Below, in pieces: positions 27,245 through 35,154 of a stretch of 64,000 bases of DNA. The translations under genes and the position numbers were made by a program. The stretch is from NCBI RefSeq assembly GCF_004402705.1, contig NZ_SOFM01000009.1, positions 62,001-126,000 on the forward strand, read 5' to 3'. The DNA comes from Cryobacterium mannosilyticum (lineage in GTDB: Bacteria > Actinomycetota > Actinomycetes > Actinomycetales > Microbacteriaceae). The notes under the pieces were generated by a model, which was not told the origin of the DNA, searched no databases, and was given only the letters and a program-made list of their open reading frames with translations. Each line of letters opens with the position of its first letter. The first letter of the stretch is position 1.

Positions 27245-27595
27245 TCATCCCCAGCCGAGGTCGTGCAGCCTGTCGTCGTCGATGCCGTAGTAGTGCGCGA
27301 TCTCGTGCACGAGGGTGATGTGCACCTGGTCGCGCAGGTCGTCCAGATCGGCGCACAGCTCGAGGAGCGGTTCGCGGAACACCACGATGCGATCGGGCAT
27401 CTCGCCGAACCCGTATTGGCCGCGCTCGGTCAGCGCCACGCCGTCGTAGAGACCCAGGGTGTCCAGTTCGCCGTCTTCCGGGCGGTCCTCGACCACGAAG
27501 ATCACATTGTCGAGCCCGTCGACCATATCGTCGGGCAGGAGGTCGAGTTCGTCGATGACCAGACTTTCGAACTCCTCGGGACCCAGTTGCAGCAT
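27245..27595 (-). CDS. Zincin-like metallopeptidase family protein, 116 aa
   Basis: A short protein with the zinc motif H-E-I-A-H-Y-Y-G-I-D near the C-terminus, typical of the minimal metalloprotease family (PF06262-type). Other family traits are L-P-D-D-M and the segment V-V-F-R-E-P-L-L. It is soluble and starts with ATG at 27593-27595. The physiological substrate of this family is unknown. The 23-base gap to the carboxypeptidase gene contains no promoter-like feature I could defend. Confidence 0.88.
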   Translation of the reverse strand: MLQLGPEEFESLVIDELDLLPDDMVDGLDNVIFVVEDRPEDGELDTLGLYDGVALTERGQYGFGEMPDRIVVFREPLLELCADLDDLRDQVHITLVHEIAHYYGIDDDRLHDLGWG

Positions 27596-27633
27596 CCGTT
27601 CAGCATCTCACGGGCGCGGGGCGATCGGGATGC

Positions 27634-28533
27634 CTAGCCGTTCGCCGCGGCGTTGATCGTGATCGTGTCGAGCCCGCCGTCGGCGACGCCCCACTTGTCG
27701 AGGATCGCTGCGTAGGAACCGTCATCGACCATCGACTGAAGGGCGGCCTGCACGGCCTTGGCCAGTGGTGCCCCTTTGGCGACGGCCAGGCCGTAGGGCG
27801 AGACATCGAACGTCTTCCCGGCAGTCTGCAGTTTGCCGCCGGTACGGGAGATCGCGTAGAGGGTGACGGGCGAGTCGGCGCTGAACGCGTCGGCCTGGCC
27901 GAGGATGGCGGCGTTGGTCGCAGCGTCCTGGGTGTCGAATTTCAACTTGGTGATCGGTGGCTTCCCGGCCGCGACGCAGGCATCGCTCCTCCCCGGGATC
28001 TCATCGGTGTCCTCGTAGGTGGTGGCCTGCACGGCAACCGTCAGCCCACAGGCGTTCTCGGGGTCGACGGACTTCCCCTTGGCCGATGCCCACTGGATGC
28101 CTGCCGTGTAGTAATTGACGAAGTCGACCTGCTCTTCGCGCTTGACGTTGTCGGTGAACGAAGACTCACCGACGTGCATCTTGCCGCCGATGATGTTCGG
28201 GATGATGGTGTCGAAGTTGGCCACCTTGTATTCGGCGGTGAGGCCGAGCTTGGCGGCGAGAGCATCGGTCAATTCAATGCCCCAGCCGATCGGGTTGCCG
28301 GAGTCGTCCTTGAACTCGTTCGGGGAGTAGTTCGGGCTCGTGCCGATCACGAGAACGCCGGCTGCGGTGATCTCCTTCGGCAGCAGGGCCGCGGCCGTGT
28401 CATCCTTGCCCACGGCGGTGCCGGTCGCGGTCCCGGTGGAGCCGCCCGGTGAACCGGCGGAATTGTTGACGCAACCGGTCAAGAGCAGCGCAGCCAGGGC
28501 CGCGACTGCGGGGACTGCATAGCGCACGCGCAT
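27634..28533 (-). CDS. Amino-acid-type ABC transporter substrate-binding lipoprotein
   Basis: A 299-residue family 3 solute-binding protein. The signal ends in the lipobox L-L-L-T-G-C near residue 22, followed by a low-complexity Gly/Thr linker. G-T-S-P-N-Y-S-P-N-E-F and G-W-G-I-E-L-T-D-A-L-A are the usual ligand-domain opening. No permease or ATPase gene is adjacent, so it is an orphan here. ATG at 28531-28533 is preceded by AAGGAG. Ligand unknown; polar amino acids are the likeliest class. Confidence 0.88.
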   Translation of the reverse strand: MRVRYAVPAVAALAALLLTGCVNNSAGSPGGSTGTATGTAVGKDDTAAALLPKEITAAGVLVIGTSPNYSPNEFKDDSGNPIGWGIELTDALAAKLGLTAEYKVANFDTIIPNIIGGKMHVGESSFTDNVKREEQVDFVNYYTAGIQWASAKGKSVDPENACGLTVAVQATTYEDTDEIPGRSDACVAAGKPPITKLKFDTQDAATNAAILGQADAFSADSPVTLYAISRTGGKLQTAGKTFDVSPYGLAVAKGAPLAKAVQAALQSMVDDGSYAAILDKWGVADGGLDTITINAAANG

Positions 28534-28715
28534 GGAGACTCCTTCGTCTGTTTTCCCCCACCCGTCGAGTGTGCGGCGCGGAGCCGGAACGGAAGGATTC
28601 ACCCGGAGTCTATGAGGCCGGCTGGGAGGGAGCGCTGCCGGAGGACACAGCGCCGGGAATGACAACCGGATCGTGATGGAGGCCGGCCGGAACCGGACCA
28701 TGTTCGGGGCTTAAA

Positions 28716-28748
28716 CGCAGAAGCTCCACCCGAGGTGGAGCTTCTGCG
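28716..28748 (-). terminator. Strong hairpin terminator after tRNA-His
   Basis: Two 15-bp arms (28716-28730 and 28734-28748) are perfect complements around a CGA loop. On the minus strand the stem starts four bases after the tRNA-His CCA end and is followed by TTTAAG. It is a likely intrinsic terminator. The adjacent stretch 28534-28715 shows no gene. Confidence 0.75.
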
Positions 28749-28752
28749 ACAT

Positions 28753-28829
28753 TGGGGTGACTGACGGGGCTTGAACCCGCGACCTTCCGGACCACAACCG
28801 GACGCTCTACCAACTGAGCTACAACCACC
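28753..28829 (-). tRNA. tRNA-His (anticodon GTG)
   Basis: The full cloverleaf is visible on the minus strand, with anticodon loop T-T-GTG-G-T in a CCGG-type stem and T-arm G-GGTTCAAGC-C. The extra G-1 at 28829 pairs with discriminator C at 28756, the hallmark of tRNA-His. CCA is encoded at 28753-28755. It lies downstream of orn on the same strand. Confidence 0.96.
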
Positions 28830-28876
28830 ATGTGTTGCGCTTCTCCCGAAGAAGCAGCGGCAACTCAAGAATTCTA

Positions 28877-29497
28877 TTACACGTTTGGGCTGAATGTGGA
28901 CACGGCTTCGGCCGCGCGCGATTTCGCCTGGTCGCTGGTGGGCCCGGGGTCGGTCACGAAGACCGTCTGGCGGTAGTAGGCGAGCTCGCGGATGGATTCC
29001 AGGATGTCGGCCAGGGCGCGGTGACCGCCGTCCTTGGCCGGCGCGTTGAAGTACACCCGCGGGTACCAGCGGCGGGCGAGTTCCTTGATCGAGGACACGT
29101 CGACGTTGCGGTAGTGCAACTGGTTGTCCAGGCGTGGCATGTACTTGGAGAGGAAGGCCCGGTCGGTTCCGATCGAATTGCCCGCGAGCGGGGCCTTCTG
29201 CTCGGCCGGGATGAACTTCAGCACGTACTCGAGGACCTCGAACTCGGCCTCGGCCGCGCTGACCCCGTTGGGGATCTCCTCGATCAACCCGGAGGAGGTG
29301 TGCATCTCCCGAACGAAGTCACCCATGTTGGCCAGGGCGGAATCGTTCGGCTTGATCACGATGTCGAGGCCCGGGTCGATGATGTTGAGGTCGTAGTCGG
29401 TGATCACGACCGCGATTTCCACGAGTTCGTCCGAATCCAGGTCCAAACCGGTCATCTCACAGTCAATCCAAACCAACCGGTCACTACTTTTTGTCAT
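28877..29497 (-). CDS. orn: Oligoribonuclease
   Basis: A 206-residue DEDDh exonuclease that degrades 2-5 nt RNA and pGpG-type linear dinucleotides. The Exo I motif is W-I-D-C-E-M-T-G-L-D near residue 11. Exo III-type residues H-R-A-L-A-D-I are near residue 159. Length and motif order are standard. ATG at 29495-29497. The tRNA-His gene follows on the same strand and may be cotranscribed. Confidence 0.95.
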   Translation of the reverse strand: MTKSSDRLVWIDCEMTGLDLDSDELVEIAVVITDYDLNIIDPGLDIVIKPNDSALANMGDFVREMHTSSGLIEEIPNGVSAAEAEFEVLEYVLKFIPAEQKAPLAGNSIGTDRAFLSKYMPRLDNQLHYRNVDVSSIKELARRWYPRVYFNAPAKDGGHRALADILESIRELAYYRQTVFVTDPGPTSDQAKSRAAEAVSTFSPNV

Positions 29498-29623
29498 GTG
29501 ACGAGTCTAGCGGCGGCCACCGACCGGCCCTGGGGGGAGCGGCCCCGCGCCGACCTAGACTGGTTCCGACACCGTCGACGGCACGGATACGTTGCCCCGG
29601 CACCGTCTGGAAGGGAACCCCTG

Positions 29624-29884
29624 ATGGAACTGACCTATTTTTCTTCCGCGTTCTGTGAGCCGTGCCGGCAGACCAGGGCGGTGCTGGCTGAGGTGGAGCG
29701 CCTGGTTCCCCAGGCGCACGTACGGGAGCTCGACGTGGCCAGGGACACCGCGGAGGCCGAGGCCAGCGGCATCCGGATCACGCCGACCGTCATCGTGCAT
29801 GATTCCGCCGGGGCGGAGGTGTTCCGGGCGACCGGCGTGCCCACCCTCTCCCAGGTGCTCGTGGCAATCGCGAAGGTCCTGTGA
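29624..29884 (+). CDS. Thioredoxin-family protein, 86 aa
   Basis: A compact thioredoxin-fold protein with active site C-E-P-C near residues 11-14 (F-C-E-P-C-R) and cis-Pro segment I-T-P-T-V near residue 54. GGAAGGG lies eight bases before the ATG. It probably acts as a cytoplasmic thiol-disulfide reductant. It is 45 bases upstream of tRNA-Arg and just outside the accessory region. Confidence 0.87.
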   Translation: MELTYFSSAFCEPCRQTRAVLAEVERLVPQAHVRELDVARDTAEAEASGIRITPTVIVHDSAGAEVFRATGVPTLSQVLVAIAKVL

Positions 29885-29928
29885 CCAACCCGGCGGGCCG
29901 TCTGCTGTATCGTTGAACCGCTTTCCCC

Positions 29929-30004
29929 GCCCCCGTAGCTCAGTGGATAGAGCAGCGGCCTTCTAATCCGCTTGTCGTTGGTTCGATTCCAACCGGGGGC
30001 ACCA
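29929..30004 (+). tRNA. tRNA-Arg (anticodon TCT)
   Basis: Full cloverleaf with anticodon loop CT-TCT-AA, D-arm GCTCA-GTGGATA-GAGC and T-arm TTGG-TTCGATT-CCAA. The acceptor stem GCCCCCG pairs with CGGGGGC, and ACCA closes the 3' end at 30004. The sequence directly after it changes character: decayed merA and copper genes. That makes this tRNA a plausible island insertion point. Confidence 0.96.
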
Positions 30005-30030
30005 CGAACGTGGTCTGATCAGGTTTTTTT
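30001..30030 (+). terminator. Intrinsic terminator of tRNA-Arg
   Basis: ACCACG and CGTGGT form a 6-bp stem around AA, starting within the tRNA CCA end. A CTGATCAGG palindrome and seven T residues (30024-30030) follow. It is a plausible rho-independent terminator. Confidence 0.6.
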
Positions 30031-30139
30031 GTCCTCATGGAAAAGCCAAGACTTGATGCACTCAACGTTTAGTCAACGCTTATTCCACCGTGCCCGCCCG
30101 TTATGGGAGCTCGGAGAGAAGGTACGCGACATAGTTCGA

Positions 30140-30366
30140 TTGGGCGCGGTCCGCGTCAACCTGGGGGAGAGGGGCGAGATTGTGGTCAACATCATGTTGA
30201 CCAGCTCGAACCCGCGAATCTAGGGCACCGGGGACGCGACCGGCATCCGATGTGCTTGCCGGGTCCTGCCGTTTGAATACGTCCCCCGGGCCGTAGTCAA
30301 CCGGGATATTCGCGGCTTCGTCAAGATCGTCACCGACGCCGAGACACGGCGGATCGTGGGGATAAG
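30140..30366 (+). pseudogene. Mercuric reductase (merA) C-terminal remnant
   Basis: One frame reads R-G-E-I-V-V-N-I-M-L-T-S-S-N-P-R-I, a TAG at 30221-30223, then G-T-G-D-A-T-G. These match the NAD-domain end of MerA-like disulfide reductases (T-x-N-P-x-I-W/Y-A-A-G-D-V-T-G). It then jumps to R-V-L-P-F-E-Y-V-P-R-A and N-R-D-I-R-G-F-V-K-I-V-T-D-A, typical of the MerA dimerisation domain. The segment between GDATG and the dimerisation domain is shortened, and both ends are missing. It is the only gene-like content of the gap 30005-30491. Confidence 0.6.
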
Positions 30367-30515
30367 GTCACAGGACGACTCAGCTTCGGCGAACGCGCAG
30401 CCTGGCTATTCAGCGGACTGCGGTAGTTTAAAACATTGCAGACTTTCAACAAAGAAGGCGAACAGCCCCTGTTGGCTACATGGGGTAATCCATGCCCAGC
30501 ACTAGGGAATTGAAG

Positions 30516-30998
30516 ATGGCGGCACTGAGAGAATTCACGAAGACAAACTTGGATAAGCAAGGATTTGGAGGCCTCGATGATGACGCCAAGTCCTGCTACT
30601 CGCGGCCCCTACGATTCACACCGGCAATTGGCACTGTCTTGATCGTTGTCGGATTGGTCTTGCAGTCGCCTATTTTTCTGGGTGTGGGGGCAATCGTTCC
30701 TCTCACCGGGGCACTATTCCCCCGTGGCATGATTCTCGACCTGGTCTATAACTTGGGCGTCCGCCATCTGTTTCGTGCTCCGGCGCTTCCCCCCACGCCG
30801 AGTCCACGACGGTTTTCCTACCTGCTGTCTACTGTGCTGATTGTAGGTTCAGCCTTGTCCTTCTACTACGGATTCGCAGCGCTGGGATTCGTGCTGGGAG
30901 GAATGGTCGCTCTCGGAGGCACAATCCTCGCCACCACCCATTGGTGTCTCGGATCATGGTTCTACAGACTGATTTTCGCTCACGCGGCGGCAAAGTAA
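30516..30998 (+). CDS. DUF4395 family membrane protein
   Basis: About 160 residues with four hydrophobic spans arranged as two hairpins, the DUF4395 layout (F-T-P-A-I-G-T-V-L near residue 36 and R-F-S-Y-L-L-S-T near residue 100). I favour ATG 30516; an in-frame ATG at 30492 is also possible. The base composition is visibly more AT-rich than in the flanking chromosome. Homologues often sit beside thioredoxin or cytochrome-biogenesis genes. Function unknown. Confidence 0.75.
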   Translation: MAALREFTKTNLDKQGFGGLDDDAKSCYSRPLRFTPAIGTVLIVVGLVLQSPIFLGVGAIVPLTGALFPRGMILDLVYNLGVRHLFRAPALPPTPSPRRFSYLLSTVLIVGSALSFYYGFAALGFVLGGMVALGGTILATTHWCLGSWFYRLIFAHAAAK

Positions 30999-31089
30999 AC
31001 GGCAGGGCCACGCAACAGAAGCACAGTGCCTTTCGGGCATTGGCGTCGTGGTCCGTCCATGATCGTCCTGCCAGTCAGCTACCGGAGGA

Positions 31090-31833
31090 TCAGCGGACGT
31101 AGGAGAAGACACCCATCATGCCGCGGCCAGCGTGATAGGCGTTGTGGCAGTGGGCGAGCCACTGTCCGGGATCATCCGCCTCGAATTCGAAGGTCACCGT
31201 TTCGTTAGTACGGACGATGACGGTGTCCTCACGGGCTCCGTTGCCGGCAATTTGGAAAGTGTGCCCGTGCAGATGCATGGGGTGCAACATCTTCGTCTCG
31301 TTGATGATCTTCACTCGGATGCGGTCGTTGGCGGCGACCTCGAAGGCGCCGGCGAAGGGGTTCAGCATGTCAAAATGACGGCCGTTGATGCCCCAGTTGT
31401 ATTTCGCCATGGTGCCGGTCAGGCGCATGGTGTGCCCGCGGGCGGGCGACCGGGATGGCAGCAGGACGGACTCGTGACCCTTCAGCCGACCGCCGTCGGT
31501 GACTTTTCCCTCCAGCACGGTGGGCAGCCCCGCTGCATCCGGGGCCGACCCGGTAGGCGGTGTCGCCTGCTGCGTTGAGGATGCGCAGGCGAACGCGGTT
31601 GCCGGGAGGGCTAGCAAGGACTTCGGCGTCACTGGTTGTTTTGCCGTTGAAGAGATGGGCCGGCATGTCGCGTCCCCTGCGTAGCCGCCGAGGTAGGAGC
31701 TGTGGGAGGCCATGAGCATGTGTTTCATGCTCATTTTCGTCCCGGTTATATTCATTCCCATGGACAGCTCGTCGAGGGCTTCCTGGGGAGTCCCGGTGAT
31801 GCCGTCGAGCCAGTCGTCCAAGACGCCGTCGTG
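31090..31833 (-). pseudogene. Multicopper oxidase, N-terminally truncated and frameshifted
   Basis: Three pieces belong to one multicopper oxidase. The first has L-D-D-W-L-D-G and G-G-Y-A-G-D. The second, in another frame, has R-V-R-L-R-I-L-N-A-A-G-D-T-A-Y. The third, back in the first frame, has A-K-Y-N-W-G-I-N-G and the copper motifs H-P-M-H-L-H-G-H and H-C-H-N-A-Y-H. The N-terminal domain with the first HxH motifs is absent and about 60 residues are missing after the middle piece. Enzymes of this type oxidise Cu(I) in the periplasm. This copy cannot be functional as read. Confidence 0.82.
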
Positions 31834-31883
31834 GGTTCTGCAAGAGCGTTGGATACGAGGGCGGAACGTGAGGGTGAGACAGG

Positions 31884-32336
31884 TTAGATCGGGAGCTCAA
31901 CGCCGCCGATCAGCGCTTGCATGCTGTAGATCCACATCGTCCACACCCCGCTGGCCATGAGTACCCCGATCAGGATCAGCACGGAGCCGCTAACCCTGTT
32001 GACCGTGCGAATTTCCATGATGATCACGACGATTCCGAGAGCGCGGGTGATCGGATCTTGCCAGGGGACCAGCCAGTACCCTGCCGCTCCGAAAGCGGCG
32101 CCATAGGAGATGAACACCACCGAGAAGCCCAGGACGAACGGGCCGACCCCGGTCAGGCGGCGCCGCCGGGGGTGGGCGCCTTCTTGACCGGCCATGCCGC
32201 CGACGTAGGCCAGGTATCCGGGGACCAATGGCAGCACGCAGGGGGAAGCGAATGAGATGAGGCCGGCCGGCACGGCGATGGGGATGGCCATCAGCAGTTG
32301 CCCGTTGAGGACGATTTGGGCGAAGTTTTCACCCAT
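31884..32336 (-). pseudogene. ccdA: CcdA-type thiol transporter with large internal deletion
   Basis: The 150-residue frame opens like CcdA, with A-S-P-C-V-L-P-L-V-P-G-Y-L near residue 30, then G-F-S-V-V-F-I-S-Y-G. After V-I-I-M it jumps to N-R-V-S-G-S-V-L-I-L-I-G-V-L, the usual CcdA C-terminus. Intact CcdA is about 240-250 residues with six spans and a second cysteine; here about 100 residues with that cysteine are gone while the frame is kept. CcdA carries electrons across the membrane to periplasmic thioredoxins. I judge it nonfunctional. Confidence 0.75.
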
Positions 32337-32357
32337 CGCTGCTCTTCGTCGACGGCA

Positions 32358-33299
32358 TCATTTCTGTCCGGTGGCGTCGCCGGTCGGTACGTCGTCGGCG
32401 TTAGTGGATGCGGCAGTCGGTGGGAGTTCCGTGATCGGTTGGTGAAGCGAGGTCCATTGCCGACCGGGCAGGTATGGGCTTGGTTCCGGTTCCGTATGGC
32501 GGCGCGATTGGACGATGATCAGGATGAGGCCGACGACGGCGACTGCCGTGGCTGTGATCATGTTGATTTTGATCCCGAGCAACTCGAATTCGGTGGGGTC
32601 GAGCCGGAAGGATTCGAACCAGGTGCGGCCCACCCCGTAGATGATCAGGTACAGGCCGAGGGTCTTGCCCCAGCGGAGGTTGTACTGACGTTCGGCGAGC
32701 AGGACGACAATGACGCCGGCCAAGTTCCACAGAATCTCGTACAGGAACAGGGGGTGAAAGAGGGTGTCCGCGGGCAATCCGGTCGGGAACGCGGGCTGGG
32801 ACGGGGTGATCTGCAGGCCCCACGGGAGAGTGGTGGGGGTGCCGAAAAGTTCCTGATTGAAGTAGTTGCCGAGGCGCCCGAACGACTGGGCGAGGAGCAT
32901 GCCGGGGGCAAGGGCGTCGCCGAACGAGAGGAATCGCACTCCGGCTCGACGGCAGGCAATGTACGCTCCGAGGCCACCGAAGAGGATGGCGCCGAAGATT
33001 GCCAGCCCGCCCTCCCACACATAGAGGGTCTTCCAGAGATCCGCTCCGGGGAAGAAATAGTCCGTCGGATGCGTGACCACATGGTAAAGCCGTCCGCCGA
33101 TGATGCCGAACGGGACAGCCCACAGCGTGATGTCGAGGACGATCCCGGGCTCTCCGCCGCGGCGGGTGAGTCGGCGGGAGGTCAGGATCACGGCGACAAC
33201 GATGCCGGTGAGAATGAACAGGGCGTAGAAGTGAATCTGGAAGGGTCCGACCTGGATGGAGCTGATGTCGGGGCTCGGGATGCTGGTGGGAATGGTCAT
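32358..33299 (-). CDS. lgt: Prolipoprotein diacylglyceryl transferase (accessory copy)
   Basis: A 313-residue integral membrane enzyme that adds diacylglycerol to the lipobox cysteine of prolipoproteins. The signature is intact: G-G-R-L-Y-H-V-V-T, and S-F-G-R-L-G-N-Y-F-N-Q-E near residue 138. Seven hydrophobic spans are evident. A Thr/Pro/Asp-rich C-terminal tail of about 50 residues is typical of actinobacterial Lgt. It lies between a TlpA fragment and a damaged ccdA inside the island, so it is probably an extra copy to the chromosomal lgt, which is not in this window. Confidence 0.93.
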   Translation of the reverse strand: MTIPTSIPSPDISSIQVGPFQIHFYALFILTGIVVAVILTSRRLTRRGGEPGIVLDITLWAVPFGIIGGRLYHVVTHPTDYFFPGADLWKTLYVWEGGLAIFGAILFGGLGAYIACRRAGVRFLSFGDALAPGMLLAQSFGRLGNYFNQELFGTPTTLPWGLQITPSQPAFPTGLPADTLFHPLFLYEILWNLAGVIVVLLAERQYNLRWGKTLGLYLIIYGVGRTWFESFRLDPTEFELLGIKINMITATAVAVVGLILIIVQSRRHTEPEPSPYLPGRQWTSLHQPITELPPTAASTNADDVPTGDATGQK

Positions 33300-33363
33300 G
33301 GGTGGGGCGTGCTTTCCTGGGTCTGGCGCGGGCGGCGGGCGCTCGTGTGCCGCCGTGAGATGG

Positions 33364-33512
33364 TCATTCTTCTGGTTCGAGCGCGGTCTTGATCAGCGCA
33401 TCGAGGACGCTGGAGTCGGGGATCCGGCTGAATATCCGAGCGGACAACCGGCCCTTTGTGTCGAGGACGAGTGTGGTCGGAACGGCGTTGGGGGCGACAG
33501 TTCCGCCAATCC
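33364..33512 (-). pseudogene. TlpA/ResA-like thioredoxin C-terminal fragment
   Basis: The frame reads G-G-T-V-A-P-N-A-V-P-T-T-L-V-L-D-T-K-G-R-L then I-L/F-S-R-I-P, ending D-A-L-I-K-T-A-L-E-P-E-E. This is the cis-Pro half of a TlpA-like redoxin (x-A-I-P-S-T-L-V-I-D). The CxxC half is missing. It lies just upstream of lgt on the same strand and was presumably the partner of the damaged ccdA. Confidence 0.6.
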
Positions 33513-33529
33513 GGGACTTCCGCCTGCGG

Positions 33530-34810
33530 TCATCCAAGGGCGATCCCTCTCGCGCTCATGAAGGGCGCCGGGTTGATTCGGGCGCCATCGACTCGAGTCT
33601 CGAAGTGTAAGTGGCATCCGCTGGATGCCCCAGTCGTGCCCACGAGGGAGATGGTCTCGCCGGCGGCAACCTGCTGGCCATTGCTTACCAGGATTTGGCT
33701 GTTGTGTGCGTAGCCGGTCTGAACGCCGTTGCCGTGGTCGAGGAGGACCCAGTTGCCGTAGCTTCCCAGATACCCGGCGTAAATGACCGTGCCTCCGGTC
33801 GCGGCAGATACCGCTCGCCCGCACCCGGCAGCAATGTCGGTTCCGTAGTGAAAGGCGCCCACTCCGGCGACGGGTCTGGAGGGGCGTGGGCCGAAGGAGT
33901 CGCTGATCCAGCCAGACATGGGAAGCGCCCAGCCTTGCTCGCTGAGCTGACCGACGTCGAGCGCGGATCCTCCGCCACCACCCCTGGCCGCTGCGGCCGC
34001 TGCCGCTGCCGCTGCCGCTGCCGCTTCGGCTGCTCGACGCACTTCCTCGCCCTTGGTGTAGTCAGCTTCAGTGGCGGCACGATTTTCGCTGAGAACCGCG
34101 AGTTGCGCCTGGAGAGTGCCTGCGTTCTCTTGCTGTTCCGCAAGCTTGGACTCCAGTGCGGCTCTGGCCGCGATGGCCTCGGTGAGCGCCGTCTCGGCTC
34201 TCCTGGCCAAGGCGCCAAGCGCATCCTTTGCTACCTTCGCCTGGTCGGTCAATGCGGTCGCCGAATTCCGGTCCGCTGCTGCCCTGTCATAGATCATGGT
34301 TGAACGCTCGGTGAGCTTGCTCATGGCGCCTAGCTGGTAGAGCAGGGCGTCGGAGTTTTCGCCCTGGAGAAAGAGGGTCATCGAGAGATCGGACGCACCC
34401 GCACGGGCCAGCGTTGCAGCCAATCGGCCGGCCTGTTGTTGGGAGAGGCCGGCGCGCTGGGTGGCGTCATCGGCTTGGCTCTGGAGAGTGGTGGCACGGT
34501 AGGTGGCTTCGTCGAATGCGCCCTGTGCGTGCTCGTACTCGGCGCCGCGTCGAACGGCCAGGTCCCGGGCCGTCGCCACCTCGGTCGCGAGCCCTGCGAT
34601 CAGGTCCTTGAGTGCGGTGATCTGAATCTGCTTGGACGTCTCGCTGGAACGCGCGGTCTCGACATCTGACCACGACGGATACTCGCCCGCTGCCGCCGGG
34701 GACGTCACACCGATGACGGCGACCAGCGACACCGTGGCGACCATAGCCCCGGCCCATTTCCCGATGAACGGGCGTTTGGACGTTTGCGGGTGGTAACTAA
34801 TTTGCGCCAT
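33530..34810 (-). CDS. Secreted M23 (LytM-type) peptidase with coiled-coil
   Basis: About 426 residues. Residues 15-40 form a signal sequence ending A-A-A-G. Residues 45-270 are Ala/Glu-rich heptad-like coiled coil, including a poly-Ala run, as in NlpD/RipC-type proteins. The LytM domain has H-Y-G-T-D and H-L-H-F-E, so the zinc site is intact. It cleaves cell-wall peptide bridges, or activates amidases if the metal is lost. ATG 34810 is chosen; an upstream ATG at 34840 adds ten residues and overlaps the neighbouring remnant. Its end abuts the TlpA fragment. Confidence 0.85.
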   Translation of the reverse strand: MAQISYHPQTSKRPFIGKWAGAMVATVSLVAVIGVTSPAAAGEYPSWSDVETARSSETSKQIQITALKDLIAGLATEVATARDLAVRRGAEYEHAQGAFDEATYRATTLQSQADDATQRAGLSQQQAGRLAATLARAGASDLSMTLFLQGENSDALLYQLGAMSKLTERSTMIYDRAAADRNSATALTDQAKVAKDALGALARRAETALTEAIAARAALESKLAEQQENAGTLQAQLAVLSENRAATEADYTKGEEVRRAAEAAAAAAAAAAAAARGGGGGSALDVGQLSEQGWALPMSGWISDSFGPRPSRPVAGVGAFHYGTDIAAGCGRAVSAATGGTVIYAGYLGSYGNWVLLDHGNGVQTGYAHNSQILVSNGQQVAAGETISLVGTTGASSGCHLHFETRVDGARINPAPFMSARGIALG

Positions 34811-35096
34811 TGGGACGTACTTTCTCTGTGAGCCAGGCAAATGGATCCGTCGGCGTTGTGCCGTCGAGCCGGATCTCGAAATGAAGGTGTGGTCCGGTGC
34901 TTTGGCCGGTCGAGCCGACGTTCCCCACGAGCTGGCCGACCAGAACGGGTTGCCCCACGGTGAGAGCGAGGGAACCCTTCCTCATATCCAGTCCCTTGGG
35001 GAAGCCCGAGCAACCGTCGCAGGGCGGCACTCGCGGCCCAAAGTCCGTCGAGATCGGCGCCCCGACCGTGAACTGCCCCTGGATTGGAGGATTCAC
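34797..35096 (-). pseudogene. M23 peptidase remnant with deleted catalytic core
   Basis: The frame reads S-T-D-F-G-P-R-V-P-P then G-F-P-K-G-L-D-M, then jumps to L-T-V-G-Q-P-V-L-V-G-Q-L-V-G and P-H-L-H-F-E-I-R-L-D. Intact relatives have H-K-G-L-D and about 50 residues, including a second histidine, between these blocks. Here the first zinc histidine is a proline and the middle is gone. The N-terminal part is also absent. Probably a decayed paralogue of the next gene downstream. Confidence 0.7.
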
Positions 35097-35154
35097 GTTG
35101 TTGTTCGAAGGATGAACGGGCCCGCCAGCGCGGTGCCCCGGGTGTCGAAGGGCC

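Noticed and set aside
31090..31833. Frame changes in the multicopper oxidase considered as programmed frameshifting.
   Set aside because: Large blocks of the domain are also missing and no slippery site was seen. Gene decay explains all features.
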